A stretch of 64,000 bases of DNA from Microscilla marina ATCC 23134 (GTDB lineage Bacteria; Bacteroidota; Bacteroidia; Cytophagales; Microscillaceae), in NCBI RefSeq assembly GCF_000169175.1, contig NZ_AAWS01000038.1:30006-94005 (forward strand). The letters are read 5' to 3'. Shown here in pieces: positions 53,293 to 62,182 of this stretch (within the stretch, counting starts at the first letter, position 1; every line of letters starts with the position of its first letter). The position numbers and the translations under genes were made by a program. The notes below the pieces were generated by a model. The model did not search any database, was not told where the DNA came from, and saw only the letters and a program-made list of their open reading frames with translations.

Positions 53293-55581
53293 ATGAATCA
53301 AATCAAATCAGTAATTTGTTTGATAGGTTGTTGCCTGAGTATACATCTTGGGGCGCAAAACATACCACTGGGCACCTGGCGTACCCACGCGGCTTATCAA
53401 ATGGTAAAAAGCCTGGCTTTGGGCAATAATAAGGTATATGCAGCCAGTAGCAACGGTTTTTTTTATGTCGATCAAACCGACAACACCCTCAATACAATGT
53501 CGAAAATAAGTGGATTGAGTGATACTGAAATAAGCCAGATAGCCTATCATGAGGCACTGAAAACCTTGGTAGTTACTTACCAAAATGGTAACATAGATTT
53601 ACTGAAAAGCGACGAAATTGTCAATATTCCTACCATCAAAACCAACAAAAATATTACAGAGTCAAAGCAAGTCAATCATATACTGATACAAGGCAACAAT
53701 GCCTATCTATCTACTGATTTTGGTATAGTGGTGTTAGACCTGAGCAAAAACGAAATAAAAGAAACCTACCAAAACCTGGGGGTAAACGGGCGTAGCATTG
53801 CTATAAAAGCCGCTACATTTTCGCAAGATAGTGTGTATATAGCCACCGAGAATGGAGTGTATTATGCGCCTTTCAACGGAAGCGTAAATTTGCAGGATTT
53901 TAATGCCTGGCAACGGTTTGAACCCAGCACTGGCATAGACACTTTGGAGTTTAACTATATTGTGAGTTTTGCCAGCAAAGTATATGTAGGACGCACCAAC
54001 TATGAGTTGTATGAATACGCCCACAACAATCAATGGACAAAAGTAAGTCTGCCTGCTCCTGTTGCCCCCAATACCGGGCAAATACGTGATGTGCGAGCGT
54101 CTAATGGCCAGTTGTTGCTCAGCATAGATCATCAGTTGTTGCTGTTGAATGCTCAAAATCAAGTAACTATCTTTACCAATAGCAAACTTAATTCGCCTCA
54201 GGTGGCTTTGGTGGGTGCCAATGGAGTAATATGGATAGGAGATGGGGTGAATGGGTTGGTACAAAAAAATGGCACAACTTATAACGCTTTCTTCCCCAAT
54301 GGCCCGGCAAGTGCCGAGAGCAGGCACTTGTATGCTTACCAAAGCCAAATACTGGCTTTGTCGGGTGGTTATCAGTTTGACGAAACCCCGCTAAATAGCA
54401 GTGCTGGTTTTTATTTGTTTGACAATGCCCAATGGAAAAACTACAATGCTTTTGACCCTTTGCACTCTCATGCAATTGCCAACGTCAAAGATTGGGTCGC
54501 AGCGGGGTTGAATAGTCAAGACCAACAACTGTATATAGGCTCGTTTCAATCGGGGTTGTACGTTTTCAAAGACAATGCGTTGACATCGGTTGCTGGCAGT
54601 ACTTTACGTGCTAGTACTGACAACACTGTGAGGGTAGGGGGTATTACAACCGATGTTGAGGGCAACCTTTGGGTTACGAACCCTTCTGACGACATTGCCC
54701 GACGGTTTTTGCATAAGCGTGATGTGCAAAGGGAATGGAGCGTAGTATCGGCTCCTACAAGTGCTACAGGAGCTCCTTTAGGTATTTTATCTTCTTTTGG
54801 GGGGTATTTGTGGATGCGCCTAAGCCCGGCAGCAAGTGCTGGCATTTGGGTGTATGATCCACAGTTGAACCGCAGTAAAGTGCTGAATACTACGGTAAAC
54901 AATGGCAACTTGCCCAGCCCCAGGGTGTATAGCATGGTGCAAGACAAAGAGGGGCAGATATGGGTGGGCACCGACAAAGGGGTAACGGTGTTTTTTAATC
55001 CAGCCGATGCTTTTCAGGCGGCCATTGATGCTTCTAAACCCATTTTTGATGGACAAAACCTGTTGCGTGCCGAAAAAGTAAGCACTATTGCAGTAGATGG
55101 GGGCAATCGTAAATGGATGGGGACTAACAATGGTTTGTGGTTATTTAATCCTGATGGAACCCAACTGGTACACCATTTCACGACTAAAAACAGCCCTTTG
55201 CCTTCAGACATTATATATGATGTAACTATTCAGCCTCAAACCGGGGAGGTATTTGTGGCTACTGACAAGGGGTTGGTGTCTTATAGAGGAACTGCCACTA
55301 CAGGTGAACAAACGCACCAAGAGGTCAAAGTCTTTCCTAACCCGGTGCGCCCCAACTTTAATGGCTTGTTGGGTATTTCAGGATTGGTAGACGATGCTAA
55401 AGTCAAAATTACAGATGTGTCGGGCAAGCTGATTTACCAAACTCAAGCACAAGGAGGTACAGTGAGTTGGGACTTGAGAGACTATACCGGACACCGGGCA
55501 AAAACAGGCATTTATTTGTTGTTTAGTACCAATGCTGACGGTACCGAAACGTTGGTGACTAAAATAGCCGTGATAGAGTAG
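53293..55581 (+). CDS. porZ: PorZ-like type IX secretion component
   Basis: 762 residues. Signal peptide MNQIKSVICLIGCCLSIHLGAQ, then the beginning expected of PorZ (IPLGTWRTHAAYQMVKSLAL, VYAASSNGFFYVDQTDNTLN, KISGLSDTEISQIAYHEA, YQNGNIDLL). Two to three beta-propeller modules run to about 660 (MVQDKEGQIWVGTDKGVTVF, IAVDGGNRKWMGTNNGLWLF). The last 85 residues form a type A sorting domain (VFPNPVRPNFNGLLGISGL ... AKTGIYLL). In Porphyromonas, PorZ is an outer-surface component of the attachment complex that handles cargo modification. Its position next to recO fits my memory of this gene order in the phylum. A general propeller protein is the alternative. Confidence 0.85.
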   Translation: MNQIKSVICLIGCCLSIHLGAQNIPLGTWRTHAAYQMVKSLALGNNKVYAASSNGFFYVDQTDNTLNTMSKISGLSDTEISQIAYHEALKTLVVTYQNGNIDLLKSDEIVNIPTIKTNKNITESKQVNHILIQGNNAYLSTDFGIVVLDLSKNEIKETYQNLGVNGRSIAIKAATFSQDSVYIATENGVYYAPFNGSVNLQDFNAWQRFEPSTGIDTLEFNYIVSFASKVYVGRTNYELYEYAHNNQWTKVSLPAPVAPNTGQIRDVRASNGQLLLSIDHQLLLLNAQNQVTIFTNSKLNSPQVALVGANGVIWIGDGVNGLVQKNGTTYNAFFPNGPASAESRHLYAYQSQILALSGGYQFDETPLNSSAGFYLFDNAQWKNYNAFDPLHSHAIANVKDWVAAGLNSQDQQLYIGSFQSGLYVFKDNALTSVAGSTLRASTDNTVRVGGITTDVEGNLWVTNPSDDIARRFLHKRDVQREWSVVSAPTSATGAPLGILSSFGGYLWMRLSPAASAGIWVYDPQLNRSKVLNTTVNNGNLPSPRVYSMVQDKEGQIWVGTDKGVTVFFNPADAFQAAIDASKPIFDGQNLLRAEKVSTIAVDGGNRKWMGTNNGLWLFNPDGTQLVHHFTTKNSPLPSDIIYDVTIQPQTGEVFVATDKGLVSYRGTATTGEQTHQEVKVFPNPVRPNFNGLLGISGLVDDAKVKITDVSGKLIYQTQAQGGTVSWDLRDYTGHRAKTGIYLLFSTNADGTETLVTKIAVIE

Positions 55582-55994
55582 TGCTATAGAATATTGCCGT
55601 AAGGCAAAATGTAATTTTTGGATAAAATATTTGTGTTGTACAAAAAGCCTTTAACTATTGAAAAATATGTAACTTTTATTAATTTCGGCTTTAAAAACAA
55701 CGCTTCATTTTTGAGAATAAAGCATGCTTTTTTTAAATTAGTAATGCTTCAAAGTTGAAAAGCTTTATAAAACAATCAAAAAGACTAATTTCAAGGCACA
55801 CACGCCAAATTAAAAAAGAAAAGATTAGTGGTTATTTGCAAAGTAAGATAATTGCGTATACTTGTGTGAATGAGAAAAAGAAAAAAACATGAGCAAAATA
55901 TCTCATTTCATAATTCTTGATTGAGAGATTTTATTATATTCACCTAAAATTTTCTTCTATATTTTAAGAAAGTTATAAAAAAAAAGAGCAAATT
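55582..55994. other. Intergenic stretch before the SiaC cluster
   Basis: 413 bp, very AT-rich, no protein-like frame, no clear hairpin and no exact TAnnTTTG box. It should hold the cluster's first promoter. Confidence 0.35.
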
Positions 55995-56366
55995 ATGGAT
56001 ACACTATATCTGGAAGCCACCAAGTATACTCCAGAGGTGAAGTTAGATGCGGATAAGGGCATTTTTGAGTTAATGGGGAGTATGTACCCCGAATATTGTG
56101 AAGAGTTTTTGCAGCCTGTACTGGCTTGGTTTGGTGTATACAGAAACCGACCCAATCGTGAAACTAAAGTATCTATACGTTTAGAATACATCAATACAGA
56201 CTGTACACGTACTTTGTACAACCTGTTTCTTACCCTTAAAAAAATACCCAATACCCGTGTGGTGTGGTTGTACCCTACCGAAGGAGGAAAAGATATGAAA
56301 GAAATGGGAGAGGACTACGCCGAAGACCTTGATTTGCCTTTTGAAATAAAAAATGTAGGAAAATAA
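55995..56366 (+). CDS. siaC: SiaC-family (DUF1987) regulatory phosphoprotein, copy 1
   Basis: 123 residues, one STAS-like SiaC domain. It shares the family start (LYLEATKYTPEV) and GIFELMGSMYPE, and keeps the phospho-threonine position: in RLEYINTDCTRTL the threonine falls at residue 68, matching SiaC Thr68 of Pseudomonas. In the Sia system, SiaB phosphorylates SiaC, SiaA (a PP2C phosphatase) dephosphorylates it, and only the unphosphorylated form activates the diguanylate cyclase SiaD. In Bacteroidota the target is not known. The kinase partner and cyclase are not nearby. Confidence 0.88.
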   Translation: MDTLYLEATKYTPEVKLDADKGIFELMGSMYPEYCEEFLQPVLAWFGVYRNRPNRETKVSIRLEYINTDCTRTLYNLFLTLKKIPNTRVVWLYPTEGGKDMKEMGEDYAEDLDLPFEIKNVGK

Positions 56367-56521
56367 TTGCGTACTATTTAGCCACCAAAAAGTAGGGTGG
56401 TGCCTAGGTTCAAAACCACAATTCTATCCCTTTATTGTAAAAACTTGGTAAAGATTATTTAAAAAATTAACGAAGTTCCCCTTAACTTTTTATATTTCAC
56501 ATAATAAAATGGGAATTTTGT

Positions 56522-57604
56522 ATGCAAGTGAACGATGCCAATCATATTCAAAAACTTATTCAACTCATAGAGAGTGAAAGTTTAACTAATATAGATTTGG
56601 CATTGCAAATAATCAAAGGGATGGGATTGCCAGATCATCGCAAGCTTCATCGGTTACTGCTTTCTTACCGCCCGGTAAAAGTTCGCCGTCTTTGTTTACA
56701 AAAAGGATTTTTTCATCTTTTTCAGAATACCCCCGGAATGTTGGGGGTAAGCGATTATAAACTATCGTTTAGTGATATTTTGCCCTATTTCTCAAAACTC
56801 AGTTGGTTGCAGGGGTTTGATTTCTCGAATGATGCAGCGCTAAAAACGTTGCCCCGTGGTTTAGAATACTTTACTCACATCAAACATTTACAACTGGCGT
56901 ATACTTCGCTTACTACTTTACCTGGTTTTTTGCAACACCTGTCCCACCTCGAACAACTCAACTTGTCTTATACCCCGTTTAAAAAACTGCCCATTGTTTT
57001 GTCATTTTTGCTCCACCTCAAAACTTTGCATATAACCGGAACTCTGATTGATAATTTACCCGATGTACTGCCTTATTTGTCTAAACTAGAGCAATTGTAT
57101 GTATCAGCCAACCATTTACAAAACCTTGATGCTCAGACAGAGCGGCATTTAAAAAAAATTAAAGAAATATGGGTGCCCCAAAACGAGGTGAATCAATTGC
57201 CTGCTCAAGTGTTAGGTTGGACAAACCTCCGCACGCATTTGCCCCGTTACTGGCATTCACCAGGTAGCGACTCTCCTTTTATTTTGCTTGATGCAATCAA
57301 TGGGGTATTTCAGATGAAGGGCAACAGTATTATGGAAGAAGCATTGGTGTTTTATGAACCTACCCTCGATTGGTGGACACAGTACCAACAGGCTTCTAAC
57401 CAGGTAACTCGTTTTCATGTCGATTTGCATTATTGGAATACCTCGTCTAGTAAGTTATTGTTAGATGTGTTTAGTCGGCTAGATACTATTCCGGGGTCGG
57501 TCATTGTATGGCATCTCGACCTGGACGACGAGGAATTGGAAGAAACCGGTTATGAGTTTGCCGAATTGGTAAAGGTACCTTTTGAGTTTTACTTTCGTTG
57601 GTAA
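56522..57604 (+). CDS. Leucine-rich-repeat protein fused to a SiaC (DUF1987) domain
   Basis: 360 residues. Residues 1-75 are helical. About 85-230 contain at least five leucine-rich repeats (LEYFTHIKHLQLAYTSLTTL, LSHLEQLNLSYTPFKKLP, HLKTLHITGTLIDNLP, LSKLEQLYVSANHLQNL). From about 250 onward is a full SiaC-type domain: FILLDAINGVFQMKGNSI, then VDLHYWNTSSSKLLLDVF with Thr307 at the position of SiaC Thr68, and ETGYEFAELVKVPFEFYF. It sits between two stand-alone SiaC genes, 155 bp after the first. The LRR part probably selects a partner, so phosphorylation of the SiaC part could switch its binding. This fusion is not one I know. Confidence 0.85.
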   Translation: MQVNDANHIQKLIQLIESESLTNIDLALQIIKGMGLPDHRKLHRLLLSYRPVKVRRLCLQKGFFHLFQNTPGMLGVSDYKLSFSDILPYFSKLSWLQGFDFSNDAALKTLPRGLEYFTHIKHLQLAYTSLTTLPGFLQHLSHLEQLNLSYTPFKKLPIVLSFLLHLKTLHITGTLIDNLPDVLPYLSKLEQLYVSANHLQNLDAQTERHLKKIKEIWVPQNEVNQLPAQVLGWTNLRTHLPRYWHSPGSDSPFILLDAINGVFQMKGNSIMEEALVFYEPTLDWWTQYQQASNQVTRFHVDLHYWNTSSSKLLLDVFSRLDTIPGSVIVWHLDLDDEELEETGYEFAELVKVPFEFYFRW

Positions 57605-57676
57605 TCAATAAGAAGGTAGAGGGGATGTTCTTGAAAATATCATGGATATGTTAAAGAATGAGGAATTGTTTATATA

Positions 57677-57684
57677 TACTTTTG
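57677..57684 (+). promoter_or_regulatory. Candidate -7 element (TACTTTTG) of the third SiaC gene
   Basis: TAnnTTTG match 55 bp upstream of the ATG at 57739. It would give that gene an independent start. No -33 box at proper distance. Confidence 0.35.
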
Positions 57685-57738
57685 TAGATTTGTACAGGGA
57701 AATTATTAATGTAGCTCACTGCTCACAAAACTTAAAGC

Positions 57739-58095
57739 ATGAAAGAACTGAAACTAGAAGCCACAGAACACACACCTGAGGTGATTTTTAATGCAAACGA
57801 GGGTACTTTTACTATGTCGGGTAGGCTAATTATATTAGATAGCCACGCCTACTTTAGTCCTATTATGCGTTGGTGGCAATCGTACCTCACCCAACCCAAT
57901 GAAAGTACTACTTTAGTGATAAAACTAGAGTACTTTAGTACTGCCAACAGCAAGTCGCTTACTTCTATGTTTAGAATGTTACAAAGCTTGCCTAACGTGA
58001 AAGTAATTTGGTATTATGACGATGAAGACTTGAGGGATTCTGGAGAAGATTTTAAGAATTTTTCAAAGCTCCCATTTGAGTTGATTGAATACTAA
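57739..58095 (+). CDS. siaC: SiaC-family (DUF1987) regulatory phosphoprotein, copy 2
   Basis: 118 residues with the same framework as copy 1 (LKLEATEHTPEV, GTFTMSGRL, RWWQSYL, KLEYFSTANSKSL, PNVKVIWYYDDEDLRDSGEDF). Thr68 lies in FSTAN, again at the phospho-site position. Ends with KLPFELIEY, as copy 1 does with LPFEIKNV. A separate gene in tandem with the LRR fusion (135 bp apart). Divergence from copy 1 is considerable, so the two could answer to different kinases. Confidence 0.88.
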   Translation: MKELKLEATEHTPEVIFNANEGTFTMSGRLIILDSHAYFSPIMRWWQSYLTQPNESTTLVIKLEYFSTANSKSLTSMFRMLQSLPNVKVIWYYDDEDLRDSGEDFKNFSKLPFELIEY

Positions 58096-58296
58096 TCAAC
58101 AACTGATAACACCTCCCTTTGTTGATGCCCGATAGGCAAAATTTTTATGGCCACTCGTTGGGTGGTCAATGGGTTAAAAATAAACTTTACGTTTTTGGAC
58201 AAAGATGCTTTTTGGAGTGAAAAGGCAACAGGATAACTATGCTGTTGTTTGAGCTTAGGTAAATATTAGATTGAAAACAACCAAAAACAGCTACCA

Positions 58297-60036
58297 TTGA
58301 AACTGACAACAGAACAGGCTGCCATTGTGGGGAGTCAGGGGAACATAAAAATTAATGCAGTGGCAGGTTCAGGTAAAACCTCTACCTTGATTGCCTATGC
58401 TCAAGCCCACCCCAAAGAAAAAATCTTGTATTTGGCTTTTAACCGATCGGTAAAATTAGAGGCTATCCGTAAATTTTCTGAGGCTGAATGCGACCACGTG
58501 AAGATAGAAACCGCTCACTCGCTGGCCTACCGGGCAGTAGTACGTAGCGGGCGTTATCGTATCCAACAATATGACTTGACTACCTATCAGATCAAAGATA
58601 TTTTGAACCTGAAACCTTATGATGAGCCCTTGTCGGAGTTTGTAATGGCGGGGCACATTGGCCGTTTTATGAGTTTTTTTTGTAATAGCAATAAAGCCAA
58701 GGTGCAAGAGCTTGACTACCTTTCTATTGTATCGGGCGAAGAGGCAAGGGAGTTTGTAAATAAATATTATGACGAGGTTTTGCACCAAACCAGGGTATTA
58801 TTGGCAAAAATGAACCGAGCCGAAATAGAAATTACCCACGATTTTTACCTCAAAAAATTTCAACTCCATCACCCTATTTTGCCCTACGATTGTATCTTAT
58901 TTGATGAAGGACAAGACGCTTCTCCGGCAATGCTTGATATATTTTTGCAGCAAGATCACGCTACCCGAGTCATTGTGGGTGATACTCACCAGCAGATCTA
59001 CCGCTGGCGGTTTGCGATCAATTCGCTGGAGCAAGTGCCTGATTTTGACGATTTTTACCTGACCAAAAGCTTCAGGCTCAACACCCACATGAGCAAGCTC
59101 GCCGAAGCGATGATTGGCTACAAATACTTGTTTGAAAACCAGCTCAAAATTGCTATAGAAGGCATAGGCACCCACAGCACCCGCAAAGTAAAAGCCACCA
59201 TAGGAAGAACCAACCTTGCCTTGTTGGTAAAGTCGATAGATATGTTGGTAGACAATGGTGAGATAGAAAATGTATATTTTGAGGGTAATTTTTCGTCGTA
59301 TACTTATGCCAAAGATGGAGGCTCTATTTATGATGTACTCAACTTGTATACCGACTATAAACAGGGCATTCGTGACAAACTCATCAAGTCTATGTCGGGG
59401 TTGGATGATTTGGAAGACTACGCTGACAAAACCGACGATGTAGAGTTGAAGACGATCATAGAAATTGTGAAAAAATATGGGCGAAAATTACCTTACCTGA
59501 TCAAAGAACTCAAAGAGCGTCACCTACCCGATAGTGAAAAACATAAAGCGGATATGATTTTTTCTACAGTGCACCGTTGCAAGGGAATGGAATATGACGA
59601 GGTAACTTTATTGGATGATTTTATTACTCAAGATGCCATAGAAAAGCTTTGGAACGAGGAGGGTACAACAATCGCTGATTATATTTCAGAAGAGATCAAC
59701 CTGTTGTATGTGGCCGTTACCCGGACTAAAAATAAGCTCAATATTCCTGAAAAACTATTGCCCCGTGGGTTTGACTTGCCGCCTACTCACCACATAAAAG
59801 TGATGAGAACCCCAAAGCCTGCCAAAAAGAACCCGGAAACAGCGCCTCAACAAGTACCTGTTTACCGCAAAAGTCAGCCTTCGTATGCTAATAAAAAATG
59901 GACAGACCAAGAAGAAAACGAATTACTGGAAATGTATTACAAAAGTGTGTCGATAGAAGAAATGGCGTCTTATTTTGAGCGAACCAAAGGAGCTGTTTAT
60001 TTTCGTTTGAAAAAAATGGGCGTGCTGTATGACTAA
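58297..60036 (+). CDS. UvrD-type SF1 helicase with C-terminal Myb/HTH-like domain
   Basis: 579 residues with a TTG start (58297), because no ATG stands before the conserved KLTTEQAAIVGSQGNIKI. Helicase motifs: Walker A AVAGSGKTST (21-30), motif Ia, Walker B FDEGQD (202-207), GDTHQQIYRWR (228-238), motif VI VAVTRTK (about 480). The core is short compared with UvrD (about 720 residues). The last 45 residues (KKWTDQEENELLEMYYKSVS ... GAVYFRLKKMGV) look like a SANT/Myb or sigma-like HTH and follow a Pro-rich linker. Such an added DNA-binding tail is unusual for a helicase of this size. It could act in repair or against mobile DNA. The target is unknown. Confidence 0.85.
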   Translation: MKLTTEQAAIVGSQGNIKINAVAGSGKTSTLIAYAQAHPKEKILYLAFNRSVKLEAIRKFSEAECDHVKIETAHSLAYRAVVRSGRYRIQQYDLTTYQIKDILNLKPYDEPLSEFVMAGHIGRFMSFFCNSNKAKVQELDYLSIVSGEEAREFVNKYYDEVLHQTRVLLAKMNRAEIEITHDFYLKKFQLHHPILPYDCILFDEGQDASPAMLDIFLQQDHATRVIVGDTHQQIYRWRFAINSLEQVPDFDDFYLTKSFRLNTHMSKLAEAMIGYKYLFENQLKIAIEGIGTHSTRKVKATIGRTNLALLVKSIDMLVDNGEIENVYFEGNFSSYTYAKDGGSIYDVLNLYTDYKQGIRDKLIKSMSGLDDLEDYADKTDDVELKTIIEIVKKYGRKLPYLIKELKERHLPDSEKHKADMIFSTVHRCKGMEYDEVTLLDDFITQDAIEKLWNEEGTTIADYISEEINLLYVAVTRTKNKLNIPEKLLPRGFDLPPTHHIKVMRTPKPAKKNPETAPQQVPVYRKSQPSYANKKWTDQEENELLEMYYKSVSIEEMASYFERTKGAVYFRLKKMGVLYD

Positions 60037-60038
60037 GG

Positions 60039-60215
60039 TGCCCCAACAGGGGCAAGTCTCTAGATGCTGATGCATATCGGCACTTTAAGCAACAAGCTAG
60101 ACCCTGTTTAACTGCGTTGAGCTCATCATAGCAAGCTACTGTAGATTCGGTTCACAGGTAGCTAATAATTTATAGAGTGCTTATTTCAATGAGTTATAAA
60201 GTTTTTAGTTAGTAG
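60039..60215 (+). repeat. Modular dispersed repeat, copy C
   Basis: Begins with a perfect hairpin TGCCCC-AACA-GGGGCA (60039-60054), then CTAGATGCTGATGCATATCGG, the core CCCTGTTTAACTGCGTTGAG and AGATTCGGTTCACAGGTAGC, then TAATAATTTATAG and CAATGAGTTATAAA, which match the tail in copy A. It is the most complete copy and runs into the 3' end of the next (minus-strand) gene. Confidence 0.75.
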
Positions 60216-61021
60216 GTCAACAATAGAAGCCGATTACTCGGAGAGTCTTTGGGTGCAGGCATTTTTACCATTACCCCTTTAGTATCAGAGGTGACCGTGA
60301 ATTTAAGGTCTCCTGACAAGTAGTTTTTGCTGTTGGGCAAAGCTGACCTGGTAGTAAAATTGATTCGTAACAGGTGTTTGCCGGGCAGTAGCCGAAAAGA
60401 TAGTGAACCTGGGATGGGTTGATTTTTTTGAAAGCCGTGGCTGATGTCAGCAGTATGGCTGCCCAAATAGCCTGATTGACTCACCTGGGCAATACTACTG
60501 TCTATTTTTACTTCGAAAGCCTGTTTAAGTGGCGCTAATTTATTGGCTACCAGTGATTTGATAGAGCTTAGTATATGGCTAAAAGCGGCTTTAGAGCCTT
60601 TGTTGATATAAGTACTTCCCGAATCGTGAATTTTGTAAGTTGCACGATTGATGCGCAGAAATATAGACACTCCGCCTCGGTCGTGCGTGCGTATGTTGCG
60701 TGTTTTTAACCGATCAAATTTATTGTTGACAAAAGTAGCATATATTTGGTCAAGCTCGGAGGCATTGAGTGTAAAATAGGTTTTGTTTTCTGTTTGGTAT
60801 GCCCTGTGTTTTTGGTAACAACTATCTTTAGAAATATAAATACCCTTCGAAATAGGCAACATTCCTCCTTGTTTACTTACTTCTATTACCAGGTTTTCAG
60901 GGCGTTTTTTGGGCAATTTGCTTACGCTCATCAGGGTAGTAGGAATAGCACCTTGTTGATAAAAGTAGTAAAGAACACCTCCAGCAAGTATTACAAAAAG
61001 AAGAATAGCAATTTTGTTCAT
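60209..61021 (-). CDS. Anchored protein of unknown function
   Basis: 270 residues. An N-terminal hydrophobic helix (KIAILLFVILAGGVLYYFY) probably acts as a signal anchor, leaving the rest in the periplasm. The body is beta-rich, with no motif I recognise. A stretch of LRINRATYKIHDSG and a later SLSFRLLPGKHLLRINFTT suggest two small beta domains. It ends inside repeat copy C. Confidence 0.55.
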   Translation of the reverse strand: MNKIAILLFVILAGGVLYYFYQQGAIPTTLMSVSKLPKKRPENLVIEVSKQGGMLPISKGIYISKDSCYQKHRAYQTENKTYFTLNASELDQIYATFVNNKFDRLKTRNIRTHDRGGVSIFLRINRATYKIHDSGSTYINKGSKAAFSHILSSIKSLVANKLAPLKQAFEVKIDSSIAQVSQSGYLGSHTADISHGFQKNQPIPGSLSFRLLPGKHLLRINFTTRSALPNSKNYLSGDLKFTVTSDTKGVMVKMPAPKDSPSNRLLLLTY

Positions 61022-61071
61022 GGCATATAAAAGTGAGACAGCGTTGATTGAAGATAGGCTATTTTCAAGGC

Positions 61072-61107
61072 AAAAAAAATGATTTCACGAGACATCGCAA
61101 AATCATT
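61072..61107 (-). terminator. Terminator of the upstream minus-strand gene
   Basis: On the minus strand AATGATTT pairs with AAATCATT and is followed by eight T. It fits the gene ending at 61213. Confidence 0.7.
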
Positions 61108-61212
61108 CTTAAGTAACGTGCTCAAAATAAGTTTTCGGTTTTTAGGGCAAATACGCATAACTGACTGAGGCATTTAGCGAACACGTTACCAAATTTTAAT
61201 TGAGGTTAAAGA

Positions 61213-61941
61213 CTAATGCATGGCAGCTTTTGCTGGGCGTTGTGGGTTCGACGCATTCAATTGTTGCTTCCCCTTTTTACAAATATATACAAGTTTTTTG
61301 AGCCAGAATAGGTTCAGCCAGAATGCTGCTGCCAGTGTAGCAAAACTATAAATAAAAACTCCTGTGCTTAACAATGGCGCTTTCAGCTCATAGTAAACAA
61401 ATAGTAGAGTAACTGTAATATGGAAAGCTACTCTTATTATAATAAATATAGGTAATTGCCAATTGTTAGTTTTTCTAATAAGCTGGCTATAGTCATCCTC
61501 CGAGGCCTTGAGCAGGCGAATCAAGTGATAAAATATGCTGGTAAATGGTAAAATAATAAAACTGGTCAACATAGCCAGGTACTCACCTTGTGCTATCATC
61601 AGAGTCATACCAATACTTACTACTACATGATGAATAAGAAGGCTTTTGTCGTATTTTTTGCGGGTGGTAAGTTCCAGATAACTAGAATATATGTAAAACC
61701 CAACTGCTATCAAAAACAAGTGTTTATGCATGGTATTTGCCAAGGTGTATTGCCACAATTTAGGCGAAATTGTGAAGAGTATAATGGCAAAAGGAGGGGA
61801 AATACAATAATAAATTAAACTAAGTACGTCAGCACGTTTTGCTTTGCTGTTTAGAAACTGATGACCTTTGAATAAGCTTAATAGTTGGTATAACCCAACA
61901 AATAGTAAAGAGTACAATGGGATAAACTTCAGAAGTTCCAT
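61213..61941 (-). CDS. Multi-helix membrane protein, possible TLC-domain type
   Basis: 242 residues, about seven membrane helices. The middle holds KSLLIHHVVVSIGMTLM, with adjacent histidines in a membrane helix, and later ILPFTSIFYHLIRLL. Paired His and this helix count are features of the TLC family (Lag1-type). The match is from memory of the pattern only. Function unknown. Confidence 0.5.
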   Translation of the reverse strand: MELLKFIPLYSLLFVGLYQLLSLFKGHQFLNSKAKRADVLSLIYYCISPPFAIILFTISPKLWQYTLANTMHKHLFLIAVGFYIYSSYLELTTRKKYDKSLLIHHVVVSIGMTLMIAQGEYLAMLTSFIILPFTSIFYHLIRLLKASEDDYSQLIRKTNNWQLPIFIIIRVAFHITVTLLFVYYELKAPLLSTGVFIYSFATLAAAFWLNLFWLKKLVYICKKGKQQLNASNPQRPAKAAMH

Positions 61942-62182
61942 GTGGTTGATAAATATTAATAATAAGTTAGTAATTTATTTTTGGCGAAATCCCGCAAACT
62001 TCGGGTTATGCTTGTACATATCCAAAGGTATTTGCTGAAGTTTTGTACTCTTATTTTTTGAAAAAAAAAAGACGCAAGGATGTAGGTTACAAAAAGGGGG
62101 AGATGTATGCCTCTACAAAACCACTTTGGGAAACACCAAACAATAAAATCATTCACACAACAGTAGTCATCACATCATTTAT

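Noticed and set aside
53734..54348. 204-codon open frame antisense to the porZ-like gene
   Set aside because: The plus frame has a signal peptide, propeller motifs and a sorting domain. The antisense product has no family features.
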